From: Bacillus sp. Marseille-P3661
GTDB lineage: Bacteria; Bacillota; Bacilli; Bacillales; Bacillaceae_J
Direction of reading: 5' to 3'
DNA: 64,000 bases
Assembly (NCBI RefSeq): GCF_900240995.1
Contig: NZ_LT965954.1
Coordinates: 755,042-819,041 of the forward strand
Below, piece by piece: positions 55,813 to 64,000 of the stretch. The notes under the pieces were generated by a model. That model ran no database searches. It was not told the DNA's origin and saw nothing but the letters and a program-made list of their open reading frames with translations. Position 1 is the first letter of the stretch. Every line of letters starts with the position of its first letter. Both the position numbers and the translations under genes were made by a program.

Positions 55813-58197
55813 ATGTTAGAAGATTCAAGTTTTGCGATCCATCCTAGTACGAATGGTAATAAAAAGGCTACGTCTCTCTATGATATTGGCTCACAACTTT
55901 CATTTCAAGAAAATAATAATTCATTTGATATACATTGTGAAGCTGGCTTTGTAAAAGTTATTTTTTATCGTGAAGATATAGTACGCATTGTTATGAATCC
56001 AACAGAGAATGTTTCATTGAAAACTAGTGCTGCTGTAATTAAAGGCCCAGAGGACGTAACAATCCATGTTCAAGATTCAGAATGTGAAATAATGCTGTCT
56101 TCTAATAAATTAGTATTAAAGCTTAATAAATCACCATTTCGCATTACAGCTATGGATATAGATGGCTCGACACTTGTGAATGAGACAGTGAAGGGTATGG
56201 GGCATACAAGTACAAATGAAGTCATTTGTTTTAAAGAAATGCTTGAGCAAGATCACTTCTACGGTTTTGGAGAAAAAACCGGATTCCTTAATAAGCGTGG
56301 GGAAAAAATGACGATGTGGAATTCTGATGTATTTGCACCTCATAATCCAGAAACAGATTCTCTATATCAATCAATCCCCTTCTTCATGACAATTCGTGAC
56401 GGAAATGCACATGGCATCTTCTTTGACAACACCTTTAAAACAACCTTTGACCTAAAATCTGATCCGAACTTTTATTCCTTCAAGGCGGAAGGTGGTCAAC
56501 TTGATTATTATCTCTTTGCAGGACCTACACCTAAAGATGTTCTAGAACAATACACGACGTTAACTGGCCGTATGCCATTGCCACCAAAATGGGCACTCGG
56601 GTATCATCAATCAAAGTATAGCTATCAATCTGAGTCCGAAGTTAAAGCAATAGCTGAAAGTTTTTTAACAAAAGAAATTCCGCTAGATGCTATTTTTCTA
56701 GATATTCATTATATGGATGAGTATCGCGTTTTTACTTTTGACAAAAACGCGTTCCCAAATCCACGACAGCTTATTGCTTTTTTAAAAGAAAGCGGTATCC
56801 ATGTTGTTCCTATAGTTGATCCTGGAGTTAAAAAGGACCCAGCGTATAAAATATATCGAGAAGGAATATTACAAAATCACTTTTGCAAGTATATCGAGGG
56901 CGATCTATATTTTGGGGAGGTCTGGCCAGGTATAAGTGCTTTTCCTGATTTCTCTAACTCAGAAACTCAACAATGGTGGGGTAAACAGCATCAATTTTAT
57001 ACAGAACAAGGCATTGAAGGTATTTGGAACGATATGAATGAACCTGCTGTCTTCAATGAATCTAAGACAATGGATTTTGATGTTATGCATGACAATGATG
57101 GCGATCCTAAAACCCATCGCGAGTTTCATAATATTTACGGTTTATTAATGGGAAAGGCAACCTATGAGGGATTACAGACTCAATTAAGTGGGAAACGACC
57201 ATTTCTACTTACTCGAGCAGGTTATGCTGGAATACAGCGATATGCTGCTGTCTGGACAGGAGATAATCGAAGTTTCTGGGAACACCTACAGCTTTCACTT
57301 CCGATGTGTATGAACTTAGGTCTATCAGGTGTTGCTTTTTGTGGCCCAGATGTTGGCGGCTTTGCACATGACTGTACTGGCGAATTACTCACAAGGTGGA
57401 CACAGGTAGGGGCTTTTACCCCTTACTTTCGAAATCATAATGCACTAGATTCGGTGAGACAGGAACCATGGGCATTTGGTGAGAAATATGAAAAAATTAT
57501 AAAAAAGTATATTCAATTAAGGTATAAATGGCTGCCGCATTTGTATTCCTTATTTGCTGAAACAAGTAAAACAGGTATACCAGTGATGCGCCCGCTAGTA
57601 TTGGAATATCCAAATGATCAACATGTTATCAACCTATCAGATCAGTTTTTAATTGGCGATAATGTGTTAGTTGCACCAATAATGCAGCCTGATACCTACT
57701 ATCGAGTTGTATATCTGCCAGACGGCAAGTGGGTTAATTATTGGACAGACGAAGTTGCAACTGGAAATAACCATATACTAGTACACGCAGACCTTGAAAC
57801 GTTGCCAGTTTATATAAAACGAGGTTCTTGTATTTTACAAGGATCAGTGAAACAATCTACGAAGACAAAAGAAACAGACCTACAACTGCATGTTTATCCC
57901 GTTTCATCCGGTGAAACGACATATACGATATACGATGATGACGGTCAATCCTACGATTACCAAAATGGAGAGTTTTGGGAACAGAAAATACACTGTCAGT
58001 TTCACGCTGAAGCCATTGATATTACTATTCAAAATGTTTCAGCAATGTATAAGCCGAGCTATCAACAATGGAAATTAATTATTCATCATACAAAGAATGA
58101 TATGAACATTACTGTAAACGGGGTTCATATATCTACTGAACAAGAGAATGTTGTACTCGAAAATGAATTACTGATTATTACATTAAATATTGATTAA
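55813..58197 (+). CDS. Glycoside hydrolase family 31 alpha-glucosidase
   Basis: 794-residue cytoplasmic enzyme releasing glucose from the non-reducing ends of alpha-glucosides. Domains: N-terminal galactose-mutarotase-like (about 30-240), the (beta/alpha)8 barrel (about 255-600) and beta C-terminal domains. Nucleophile D407 in GIWNDMNEPAVF and the acid/base region WTGDNRSFWEHL are intact. GGGGG precedes the ATG at 55813 by eight bases. No sugar transporter is adjacent. Confidence 0.92.
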   Translation: MLEDSSFAIHPSTNGNKKATSLYDIGSQLSFQENNNSFDIHCEAGFVKVIFYREDIVRIVMNPTENVSLKTSAAVIKGPEDVTIHVQDSECEIMLSSNKLVLKLNKSPFRITAMDIDGSTLVNETVKGMGHTSTNEVICFKEMLEQDHFYGFGEKTGFLNKRGEKMTMWNSDVFAPHNPETDSLYQSIPFFMTIRDGNAHGIFFDNTFKTTFDLKSDPNFYSFKAEGGQLDYYLFAGPTPKDVLEQYTTLTGRMPLPPKWALGYHQSKYSYQSESEVKAIAESFLTKEIPLDAIFLDIHYMDEYRVFTFDKNAFPNPRQLIAFLKESGIHVVPIVDPGVKKDPAYKIYREGILQNHFCKYIEGDLYFGEVWPGISAFPDFSNSETQQWWGKQHQFYTEQGIEGIWNDMNEPAVFNESKTMDFDVMHDNDGDPKTHREFHNIYGLLMGKATYEGLQTQLSGKRPFLLTRAGYAGIQRYAAVWTGDNRSFWEHLQLSLPMCMNLGLSGVAFCGPDVGGFAHDCTGELLTRWTQVGAFTPYFRNHNALDSVRQEPWAFGEKYEKIIKKYIQLRYKWLPHLYSLFAETSKTGIPVMRPLVLEYPNDQHVINLSDQFLIGDNVLVAPIMQPDTYYRVVYLPDGKWVNYWTDEVATGNNHILVHADLETLPVYIKRGSCILQGSVKQSTKTKETDLQLHVYPVSSGETTYTIYDDDGQSYDYQNGEFWEQKIHCQFHAEAIDITIQNVSAMYKPSYQQWKLIIHHTKNDMNITVNGVHISTEQENVVLENELLIITLNID

Positions 58198-58211
58198 TAA
58201 TTCTTAAACAC

Positions 58212-58240
58212 CCCCTACTTTTCTTCGAGTAGGGGTCTTT
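58212..58240 (+). terminator. Terminator of the GH31 gene
   Basis: CCCCTACT (58212-58219) and AGTAGGGG (58228-58235), then TCTTTTG. Confidence 0.8.
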
Positions 58241-58351
58241 TGTTGCCTCTTTTTCCATATAGTTTATTTAAGATATGATAAGTATCACACCCCCTCTACA
58301 ATAATTTTTCTATAATAAAAGAAAATTGAAATCGTGAGGCACTTGGAAACC

Positions 58352-59370
58352 ATGATGAGTAAATCTATTTATAGAAAAATTAAAAGAAAACCAGTTCAAT
58401 GGACTAGGAATAGTATCCAACTGCTATTTGCGCTATTTCTCTTATATGTTGGCTGGCAATTTTATCAGTTTTACATGCATTTTGCTAATAATGGAGTAGT
58501 TCCATACATTGATAAACCAAGTGCTGTTGAAGGATTTCTCCCTATCAGCTCATTAATGGCACTTCGAGTATGGATTGTAAACTGGAGAGTTTGACTTCAT
58601 CCATCCCGCTGGACTTGTTTTATTTACAGTGATCATGTCTTCAAGCCTTCTATTTCGTAAAGCTTTTTGCAGTTGGCTATGCCCTGTAGGAACATTAAGT
58701 GAATTTTTGGGGAAACTAGGGAAACAAATCTCCAAAAAAAATCTCAAGGTACCTAAACCACTAGTATATATATTACAATCTATCAAATATATACTACTAG
58801 TTTTGATCATTAAAGTTATTATTTTTGATATGCCTACTACATCAACTATAGACTTTTTAAATAGTCCTTATAACAAAGTAGCAGATATAAAAATGATGCT
58901 ATTTTTCTTAAATATCAGTGACTTAGCAATTAAAGTTCTTCTGATTTTAACGCTGTTGTCTTTACTTTTTCAAAATTTTTGGTGTCGTTTTTTATGTCCG
59001 TATGGCGCACTTATTGGCTTAGGCTCCTTGTTCCAAATTACTAAAATTAAGCGCAAATGGTAACACTTGCATAGACTGTAATCAATGTACAAGAGCCTGT
59101 CCTCAAGGTATAAAAGTTGCTAAACTACAAGCAGTTAATACACCCGAATGTAGTGCTTGTATTTCTTGCATCGAAGCATGTCCTGTAAAAGGTACTTTAA
59201 ATATGACGATTGCAAATAAAAAAGTAAACAAATGGGTTATACCTACATCTTTTTTACTAGTATTTTTTACTGTTTTCATAGTCGCCAAGATAACTGGATT
59301 TTGGAACTCTACTATTCCTTATGAGGAATATAAACAGCTCATACCAATTATTGAATATTTAGGGCACTAA
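58352..59370 (+). pseudogene. Frameshifted polyferredoxin (NapH/CcoG-type 4Fe-4S membrane protein)
   Basis: Three consecutive frames encode one protein of about 340 residues. Frame 1 runs to the AAA at 58579-58581; removing one A there restores ...IVTGEFDFIHPAGLVLF. Frame 2 runs to the AAA at 59055-59057; removing one A restores IKRNGNTCIDCNQC. Frame 3 ends at TAA 59368-59370. The protein has membrane helices, CSWLCP and CRFLCP quinol/iron-sulfur-type motifs and two 4Fe-4S motifs (CIDCNQCTRACP, CSACISCIEACP). Relatives move electrons from membrane quinols or assist metal-enzyme maturation. Two identical +1 A indels in AAA suggest decay or sequencing error. Confidence 0.8.
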
Positions 59371-59379
59371 AATTCTATT

Positions 59380-59429
59380 AAAAAACTGACCTAAAAAGTC
59401 GTTAAAACGATCATTAAGTCAGTTTTTTT
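59380..59429. terminator. Bidirectional terminator
   Basis: AAAAAACTGAC (59380-59390) and GTCAGTTTTTTT (59418-59429) between the polyferredoxin and the converging PAS-GGDEF-EAL gene. Confidence 0.8.
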
Positions 59430-59435
59430 ATGGCT

Positions 59436-61607
59436 TTAGACTAAATACTTTATTTCAAAATCTGCAACCGGTAAAGGTTTATCGAAAAAATACCCTTGTA
59501 CTTGTTCACATCCGTAATCTCTTAGAAAGTTTAAAACTTCTTCTGTTTCAACACCTTCAGCAATCACTGATAGTTTAAACGTACGTGCAATATTTATCAT
59601 TGCTAAAACTAGTTGAGAATCATTTGTGCTACTTAATACGTCCCGAATAAAGGTTTGGTCTATTTTCAATGAGTTTACAGGAAATTTTTTCAGATAACTT
59701 AAAGATGAAAACCCGGTTCCAAAATCATCAATCGCTATAGAAATACCCATATTTTGAAGCTCCATCAAGATTCCGATATTTTTATCAGTATCAGACATCA
59801 TACTGCTTTCGGTTATTTCAACCTCTAAAAGTGATGGATCTAGATTGACGGTTTCGAGCGTCTTTTTTAAATTGGATATAAATAAAGAATGCTGCAATTC
59901 AAGCGGTGAGACATTAACAGCAATTTTTAAAGGCTTATAGCCTTTATCTAGCCATTCTTTGGATTGTTTGCAAGCTTGTTTTAGGACCCAATTCCCCAAT
60001 GATAAAATTAATCCCATCTCTTCTGCAATTGGGATAAACTTCATCGGACTTACAAACCCTAAATCTTTTGAATTCCAGCGGATAAGCGCTTCAGCACCAA
60101 CTAACCTATTTGTATGGATATCGATCTTAGGTTGATAGTATAATTCTAACTCATTATTGTAAAGCGCTTTTTTTAATGCATCTTCAAGAGTCAGTGTTTC
60201 TTTATAGTGCTCGTGAACTTCTCTCGTATAGTATTTATAATTACCCGCTACTTTAAATCTTGAATAACGCATAGCTTTATTTGCATTATTAACCAAATGC
60301 TTTGAATCTTTACAGCCATCGCCATCCGGAAAAGCACTAGCTCCAATGCTGCACGTTAATTTAAATTCATGATGATCCACTTCTCTTGGTCTTTCAACTT
60401 CCCGTTGTAAGCATTCGGCAAACTTTTCTAGATCTGCTATGGACTGGGCTTGTTTCGTTAATATATAAAAGCGACTACCTTCACTCCGATATAATGCACC
60501 AAACTTTTTGACAACCTGCTTAAGATCATCGATAGTTGAGCATAACAACCGTTGACCAACTTCATATCCAAATGACTCGTTTATTCTGCCGAGGCCATTT
60601 AATCTTAAACAGAGAATTCCCAGATAATGATGGCCATGTGTCCACTGTTCTACAGCTTGTTCCAACTCTAACTCAAAGAGACGCTGATTGGGGAGATTTG
60701 TAATCGTATCATGAAATGCCATATGGTTAATCATATCCTGTGCATGTTCCAGGTCAGTAATATTGGACACATTTCCAACAATCTCGATTACTTGATCGTC
60801 TTTAAAAATCGGAGACAATGAAATTAATAATATATGTTCGCCCTTTTTATACTTAAAATTTTGATGTGTTCCCTCTTGAAATACCTTTTTAAAATATTGA
60901 TTAATATTTTCTGCATCTTCATATTTGAATACATCATATACCGTTTTATTATAAAAATCCGCGTTATTATAGCCCAGCTTTTCCGCCAAATTTCCCGCAA
61001 ACAGTGAAAAGTATTTATCACCATTTTGATTTCTTTTTATCTTAAATACAACGATGTCTAAAGCATCAACGGTTTGTCGATATTCTTCTTGCAGTGCAAT
61101 ATACAACTGTTCTTGAGCGACTTTTCCTTCTGTAATATCTGTTCGTATTGAAATAAAGCAAGTTGGCTTTCCAGACGCATCAGGAATTGGAATAATTGCT
61201 GTCTTTACCCAATATAAGGAACCATCTTTCGCCTTATTTTTAATTTCACCTTCCCACTTTTGCCCTGATGTTATCGTTTCCCACATCTTTTTAAAAAAGT
61301 CTTTACTTTGATGGCCTGAATTCAATAAACGATGTGTGTTTCCTAATAGTTCATCTTTATTATATTGACTAATTTTACAAAACATATCATTCACATAAAT
61401 AATTGTTCCTGTTCGATCAGTTATACCGATTATCACTGATTGGTCAAAAGAAACTATTAAATTAATTAAATCCAGAAGCTGGTCTTTAATATTTGAATCT
61501 TGTCCTGTCCCGAGATCGATAGTTTGTATTAAACCATATAGTGTTTCTTCTAATGATGTAATATTAAATTTTTCATAATTATATGATGGTTGTAATGAAA
61601 ATTTCAT
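59436..61607 (-). CDS. PAS-PAS-GGDEF-EAL cyclic-di-GMP phosphodiesterase
   Basis: 723-residue soluble protein. Two PAS domains (about 50-165 and 175-295), a GGDEF domain (about 300-460) and an EAL domain (about 475-720). The GGDEF signature is replaced by SEGSRF, so cyclase activity should be lost. EAL is intact: GAEALIRWN, ITESSMM, IDDFGTGFSS and VIAEGVET, as needed for metal binding and catalysis. The net output is therefore likely cyclic-di-GMP degradation sensed through PAS. GGGGG lies seven bases before the ATG at 61607. Confidence 0.87.
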   Translation of the reverse strand: MKFSLQPSYNYEKFNITSLEETLYGLIQTIDLGTGQDSNIKDQLLDLINLIVSFDQSVIIGITDRTGTIIYVNDMFCKISQYNKDELLGNTHRLLNSGHQSKDFFKKMWETITSGQKWEGEIKNKAKDGSLYWVKTAIIPIPDASGKPTCFISIRTDITEGKVAQEQLYIALQEEYRQTVDALDIVVFKIKRNQNGDKYFSLFAGNLAEKLGYNNADFYNKTVYDVFKYEDAENINQYFKKVFQEGTHQNFKYKKGEHILLISLSPIFKDDQVIEIVGNVSNITDLEHAQDMINHMAFHDTITNLPNQRLFELELEQAVEQWTHGHHYLGILCLRLNGLGRINESFGYEVGQRLLCSTIDDLKQVVKKFGALYRSEGSRFYILTKQAQSIADLEKFAECLQREVERPREVDHHEFKLTCSIGASAFPDGDGCKDSKHLVNNANKAMRYSRFKVAGNYKYYTREVHEHYKETLTLEDALKKALYNNELELYYQPKIDIHTNRLVGAEALIRWNSKDLGFVSPMKFIPIAEEMGLILSLGNWVLKQACKQSKEWLDKGYKPLKIAVNVSPLELQHSLFISNLKKTLETVNLDPSLLEVEITESSMMSDTDKNIGILMELQNMGISIAIDDFGTGFSSLSYLKKFPVNSLKIDQTFIRDVLSSTNDSQLVLAMINIARTFKLSVIAEGVETEEVLNFLRDYGCEQVQGYFFDKPLPVADFEIKYLV

Positions 61608-62021
61608 AAAAAGACCCCCAACTTGTACACCTCTGCTACTAATATAGCACTACAATATTCTTTTTTATCTACCATTTCTTAATAATTTATAACATTTTTG
61701 AAAAATTTATCCTTTAAGACTTTAGTAAGAATCGTTTCGTAATATTAATTTAATATCCTCCGATAAAGTGAAACTTCCTTCAGTGGTTGGTTACCTAAAA
61801 GGAAGATCTAGACCTTTGAACCAGTCGGACCATTACGGGCAGTTAATCCTCCACCTATCTTCTTAGCATATTTGCAGAATATTTGGATAGGGGGTTTTCG
61901 CTCGTTATGCGTGGGTTAAATTAAACTTTCTTGAAACCTACTTTACTAGTTCGCATACATTGTTGATAGGATATTAATTTGTTTAGAGGATATACGAATT
62001 GAATCAAGAGGAGAAACGTAA
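61608..62021. other. Gene-free region with a structured, GC-richer element
   Basis: 414 bases. From about 61755 to 61925 the sequence is richer in G and C than its flanks, with CTTCCTT (61771) and AAGGAAG (61799), and CCTATC (61855) and GATAGG (61886) able to pair. It looks like a dispersed intergenic repeat known in type from Bacillus genomes rather than a recognised riboswitch. The rest holds the promoter of the L,D-transpeptidase gene, which I cannot place exactly. Confidence 0.4.
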
Positions 62022-62516
62022 ATGAAACATTTAATAAAACGTGGTGAAACATTAACAAGCATTGCCCTTGATTACAGAATATCTATTAACAGTATAATAG
62101 CGGCTAATCCTGGGATAAATCCTAATGTTATTTTTGCAGGCCAAACAATCACGATACCTGGATTTCCTGCTATTGAAACGATACCGTACCGAATTCAAGT
62201 TTCAATCTCCAATCGAACACTTACGTTGTTTAATAATAATAATCTAGTAAAAAGATACCCAATTGCAGTTGGGCGCATGCTGCAACAAACTCCAGTTGGG
62301 GACTTCATCATTATTAATAAAGCTCCTAATCCAGGTGGACCCTATGGAACAATGTGGATGAGTTTATCAAAACAACATTACGGTATACATGGCACAAATA
62401 ACCCTAGCTCAATCGGAAAAGCTGTTTCAGCAGGTTGTATTCGTATGTACAACAAGGATGTTGAAGAGCTTGCACGAATTATTCCGATCGGAACACCTGT
62501 TTCTATCCGCCCATAA
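62022..62516 (+). CDS. ykuD: LysM-YkuD L,D-transpeptidase
   Basis: 164 residues: a LysM peptidoglycan-binding domain (2-46) and a YkuD catalytic domain (about 55-162) with H123 and nucleophile C139 in the HG...SAGCIRM motif. It should form 3-3 peptidoglycan cross-links, in Bacillus mainly late in growth or in spores. Length equals Bacillus subtilis YkuD. There is no classical signal peptide, as in YkuD. GAGGAG precedes the ATG. Confidence 0.93.
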   Translation: MKHLIKRGETLTSIALDYRISINSIIAANPGINPNVIFAGQTITIPGFPAIETIPYRIQVSISNRTLTLFNNNNLVKRYPIAVGRMLQQTPVGDFIIINKAPNPGGPYGTMWMSLSKQHYGIHGTNNPSSIGKAVSAGCIRMYNKDVEELARIIPIGTPVSIRP

Positions 62517-62569
62517 AGCTAAGAATTTTTTAGTGATGGGGCTTTGGCTAGCAAATACCACTTATCCTA

Positions 62570-62835
62570 TCGGACCCGTTTCTGACTGACCTCGTATTAG
62601 ACTATACATGTCCGAATCATTGTCTGCAGATGGGGCTTTCGCACCTTACTAAGCGCTAGATGCTGTCAAAGTTCCTTGCTAACTCTAACTACATTGGCAT
62701 GAATGCTTGTCCTGTTCGATTCCCCAGTAGATTCTGACTACTTTACCATGAGATTGCTCCATCCTGTCCGAATCCACTCCTGTTTCTGACTACAATACCA
62801 TAAAGTTGCTCAACTCTGTCAGTAACACTAGCCCC
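62570..62835. repeat. Decayed relative of the 52-bp hairpin array
   Basis: TTCTGACT recurs at 62580, 62732 and 62784; the last two are 52 bases apart and the first is about three periods away. GTCCGAA, an 11-base loop and TTCTGAC at 62766-62790 reproduce the array 1 hairpin with one mismatch, followed by a GTTGCTC-like version of the GCTCTTTT part. Intervening units have lost most identity. Confidence 0.65.
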
Positions 62836-62895
62836 CCCAACTACATAGTATGCAAACCAGGCTCGCTACAGGTACCCTAATGCGATCCATTAGAT

Positions 62896-62925
62896 AAAGG
62901 ACCAAATCTGATGACTTGGTCCTTT
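62896..62925 (-). terminator. Terminator of the MFS gene
   Basis: AAAGGACCAA and TTGGTCCTTT with a ten-base loop, downstream of the minus-strand stop codon. The T-run is short. Confidence 0.65.
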
Positions 62926-62958
62926 ATAAATACCGTTTAATCCACACCCAAAAGAGCC

Positions 62959-64000
62959 TTAAACTGCTAATTTTTCTAAGTTAACTTTCTTTTCATAAAC
63001 CTTATATAAAAGGAATGCTAGAATTGAAATAATAGCACCCGAGATATACGGTAAACCAATTGAAATAGAATATAGCATACCGCCTGTTGGAGGACCTACT
63101 ATTCTCCCTAAAGAATCAAAGGAGGACAATACCCCTGTGACACCGCCGTGGCCACTTTGAATTTTTTTGGTGATGAGTGACGAAATACTTGGGCGGATAA
63201 CACCATTCCCTATTCCAAAGATCGTTAAAAATAAAGCTGCAGTTATAAAATCACTTGTTAATAAAATAAGACTAAAGCCTACACTAGATACAAAGATACC
63301 TGCTTGAATAACAATGCCTTCACCATACTTCTTAATAAGCCTACCAATTAATCCACCTTGCACTGCAGCACCTGCAAAACCCATAATCATAAAAATATAG
63401 CCCAAACTTCTCGCATCTAACCCTGCACGCTCTGCAGCAAAGTAAGCAAACGTTGCTTCAAGACCCGCTAAGGTAAAAGAAATAAAAAACTGTAATATAT
63501 AAAGAAATCCCATAGATCCCTTGACCGTTCTCCAAGGGCTTTCCTTTCTTTCCGACTTACTAATTCTCTTTTCCGCTGTTAACGACTCTTTCAAAATAAA
63601 TAGAACAATAATAAAAGTTAAAGTCGAAACACTACCTGCGATCCAGAATGGAGCGCTTAAAGCCATTTGGGAAAACACTCCACCAATAGCCGGACCGAAA
63701 ATAAATCCCAATCCTACTGCAGCGCCAATAATCCCCATTCCTTTCCCTCGATCTTCAACCGTCGTAATATCGGCAACATAAGCCATAGCCGTTGGCATAT
63801 TAGCAGAAGATAGAAACCCTCCAATTATTCGAGCGGCAAACAACATCCATAGCTGCGTTGACATTGCAAATAGAAAAAAAGAGATAGCTAACCCAGCAAT
63901 TCCAATTAACATTACCGGTTTACGACCAATTCTATCCGATATTCTTCCCCACATTGGGGCAAAAATCAATTGCATTAATGAATAAACAGCCATTAGTAAG
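62959..64000 (-). CDS. MFS multidrug-type transporter (5' end outside the window)
   Basis: At least 346 residues of a 12-helix major facilitator. The MFS loop motif GRISDRIGRKPVMLIG lies near the visible N-terminus, and the frame stays open to the window edge (LLMAVYSLMQLIFAPMWG), so the first helix and start are missing. The sequence style is that of DHA1 drug exporters (TetA/NorA-like). Substrate unknown. Confidence 0.85.
   Translation of the reverse strand, partial: LLMAVYSLMQLIFAPMWGRISDRIGRKPVMLIGIAGLAISFFLFAMSTQLWMLFAARIIGGFLSSANMPTAMAYVADITTVEDRGKGMGIIGAAVGLGFIFGPAIGGVFSQMALSAPFWIAGSVSTLTFIIVLFILKESLTAEKRISKSERKESPWRTVKGSMGFLYILQFFISFTLAGLEATFAYFAAERAGLDARSLGYIFMIMGFAGAAVQGGLIGRLIKKYGEGIVIQAGIFVSSVGFSLILLTSDFITAALFLTIFGIGNGVIRPSISSLITKKIQSGHGGVTGVLSSFDSLGRIVGPPTGGMLYSISIGLPYISGAIISILAFLLYKVYEKKVNLEKLAV

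Overview
The window is an AT-rich stretch of chromosome from an endospore-forming member of the Bacillaceae or a close relative. The evidence is a GerA-type germinant-receptor operon, spoVR, strong Shine-Dalgarno sequences (GGAGG-type) on almost every gene, several TTG and GTG starts, many Bacillus-type genes (yojN/yojO, pgcA, a yhcX-like gene, yrrT-mccA-mccB, ykuD, ypuA-like, ytsP-like) and SLH-anchored surface protein. I cannot name a species from sequence alone. Only one recombinase gene hints at mobility; there is no prophage or IS element.

Layout. 0.3-6.2 kb: orphan tyrosine recombinase, NhaC-type antiporter, MoxR/VWA pair. 6.6-9.9 kb: four-gene PhnD/C/E/E-like ABC importer, probably for an oxyanion. 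10-24 kb: soluble histidine kinase, fRMsr, permuted-papain-fold protein, nitronate monooxygenase-like flavoenzyme, PII plus DUF1538 membrane pair, MarR regulator with a palindromic operator, membrane proteins, cold-shock protein, and a GGDEF-EAL gene broken by a stop codon. 24-33.5 kb: a cobalamin-riboswitch operon. 33.9-41.8 kb: spoVR, the ger operon, small genes and a 52-bp tandem array. 42-51.5 kb: pgcA, GNAT-nitrilase, EamA, GDPD, then yrrT-luxS-mccA-mccB for recycling methionine sulfur to cysteine. 51.7-58 kb: a second 52-bp array, DUF1002 protein, methionine aminopeptidase, TPP riboswitch-thiT, GH31 glucosidase. 58-64 kb: frameshifted polyferredoxin, PAS-GGDEF-EAL protein, L,D-transpeptidase, a decayed third array, and an MFS transporter cut by the window edge.

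The most interesting unit is the B12 operon (23976-33472, minus strand). A sigma-A-like promoter, a cobalamin riboswitch and an intrinsic terminator precede a 1676-residue secreted protein. That protein carries five tandem DUF4430 domains, an alpha/alpha toroid followed by a sixth DUF4430 (the order seen in intrinsic factor and transcobalamin), a second toroid and three SLH domains. It is followed by a DUF4430 lipoprotein, EcfT, a fused double EcfA ATPase and an S component. Read together this looks like a cell-surface corrinoid capture relay feeding a dedicated ECF importer.

The second notable theme is two hairpin-bearing tandem arrays with the same exact 52-bp period (40.4-41.2 kb and 51.7-52.2 kb), plus a decayed relative at 62.6-62.8 kb.
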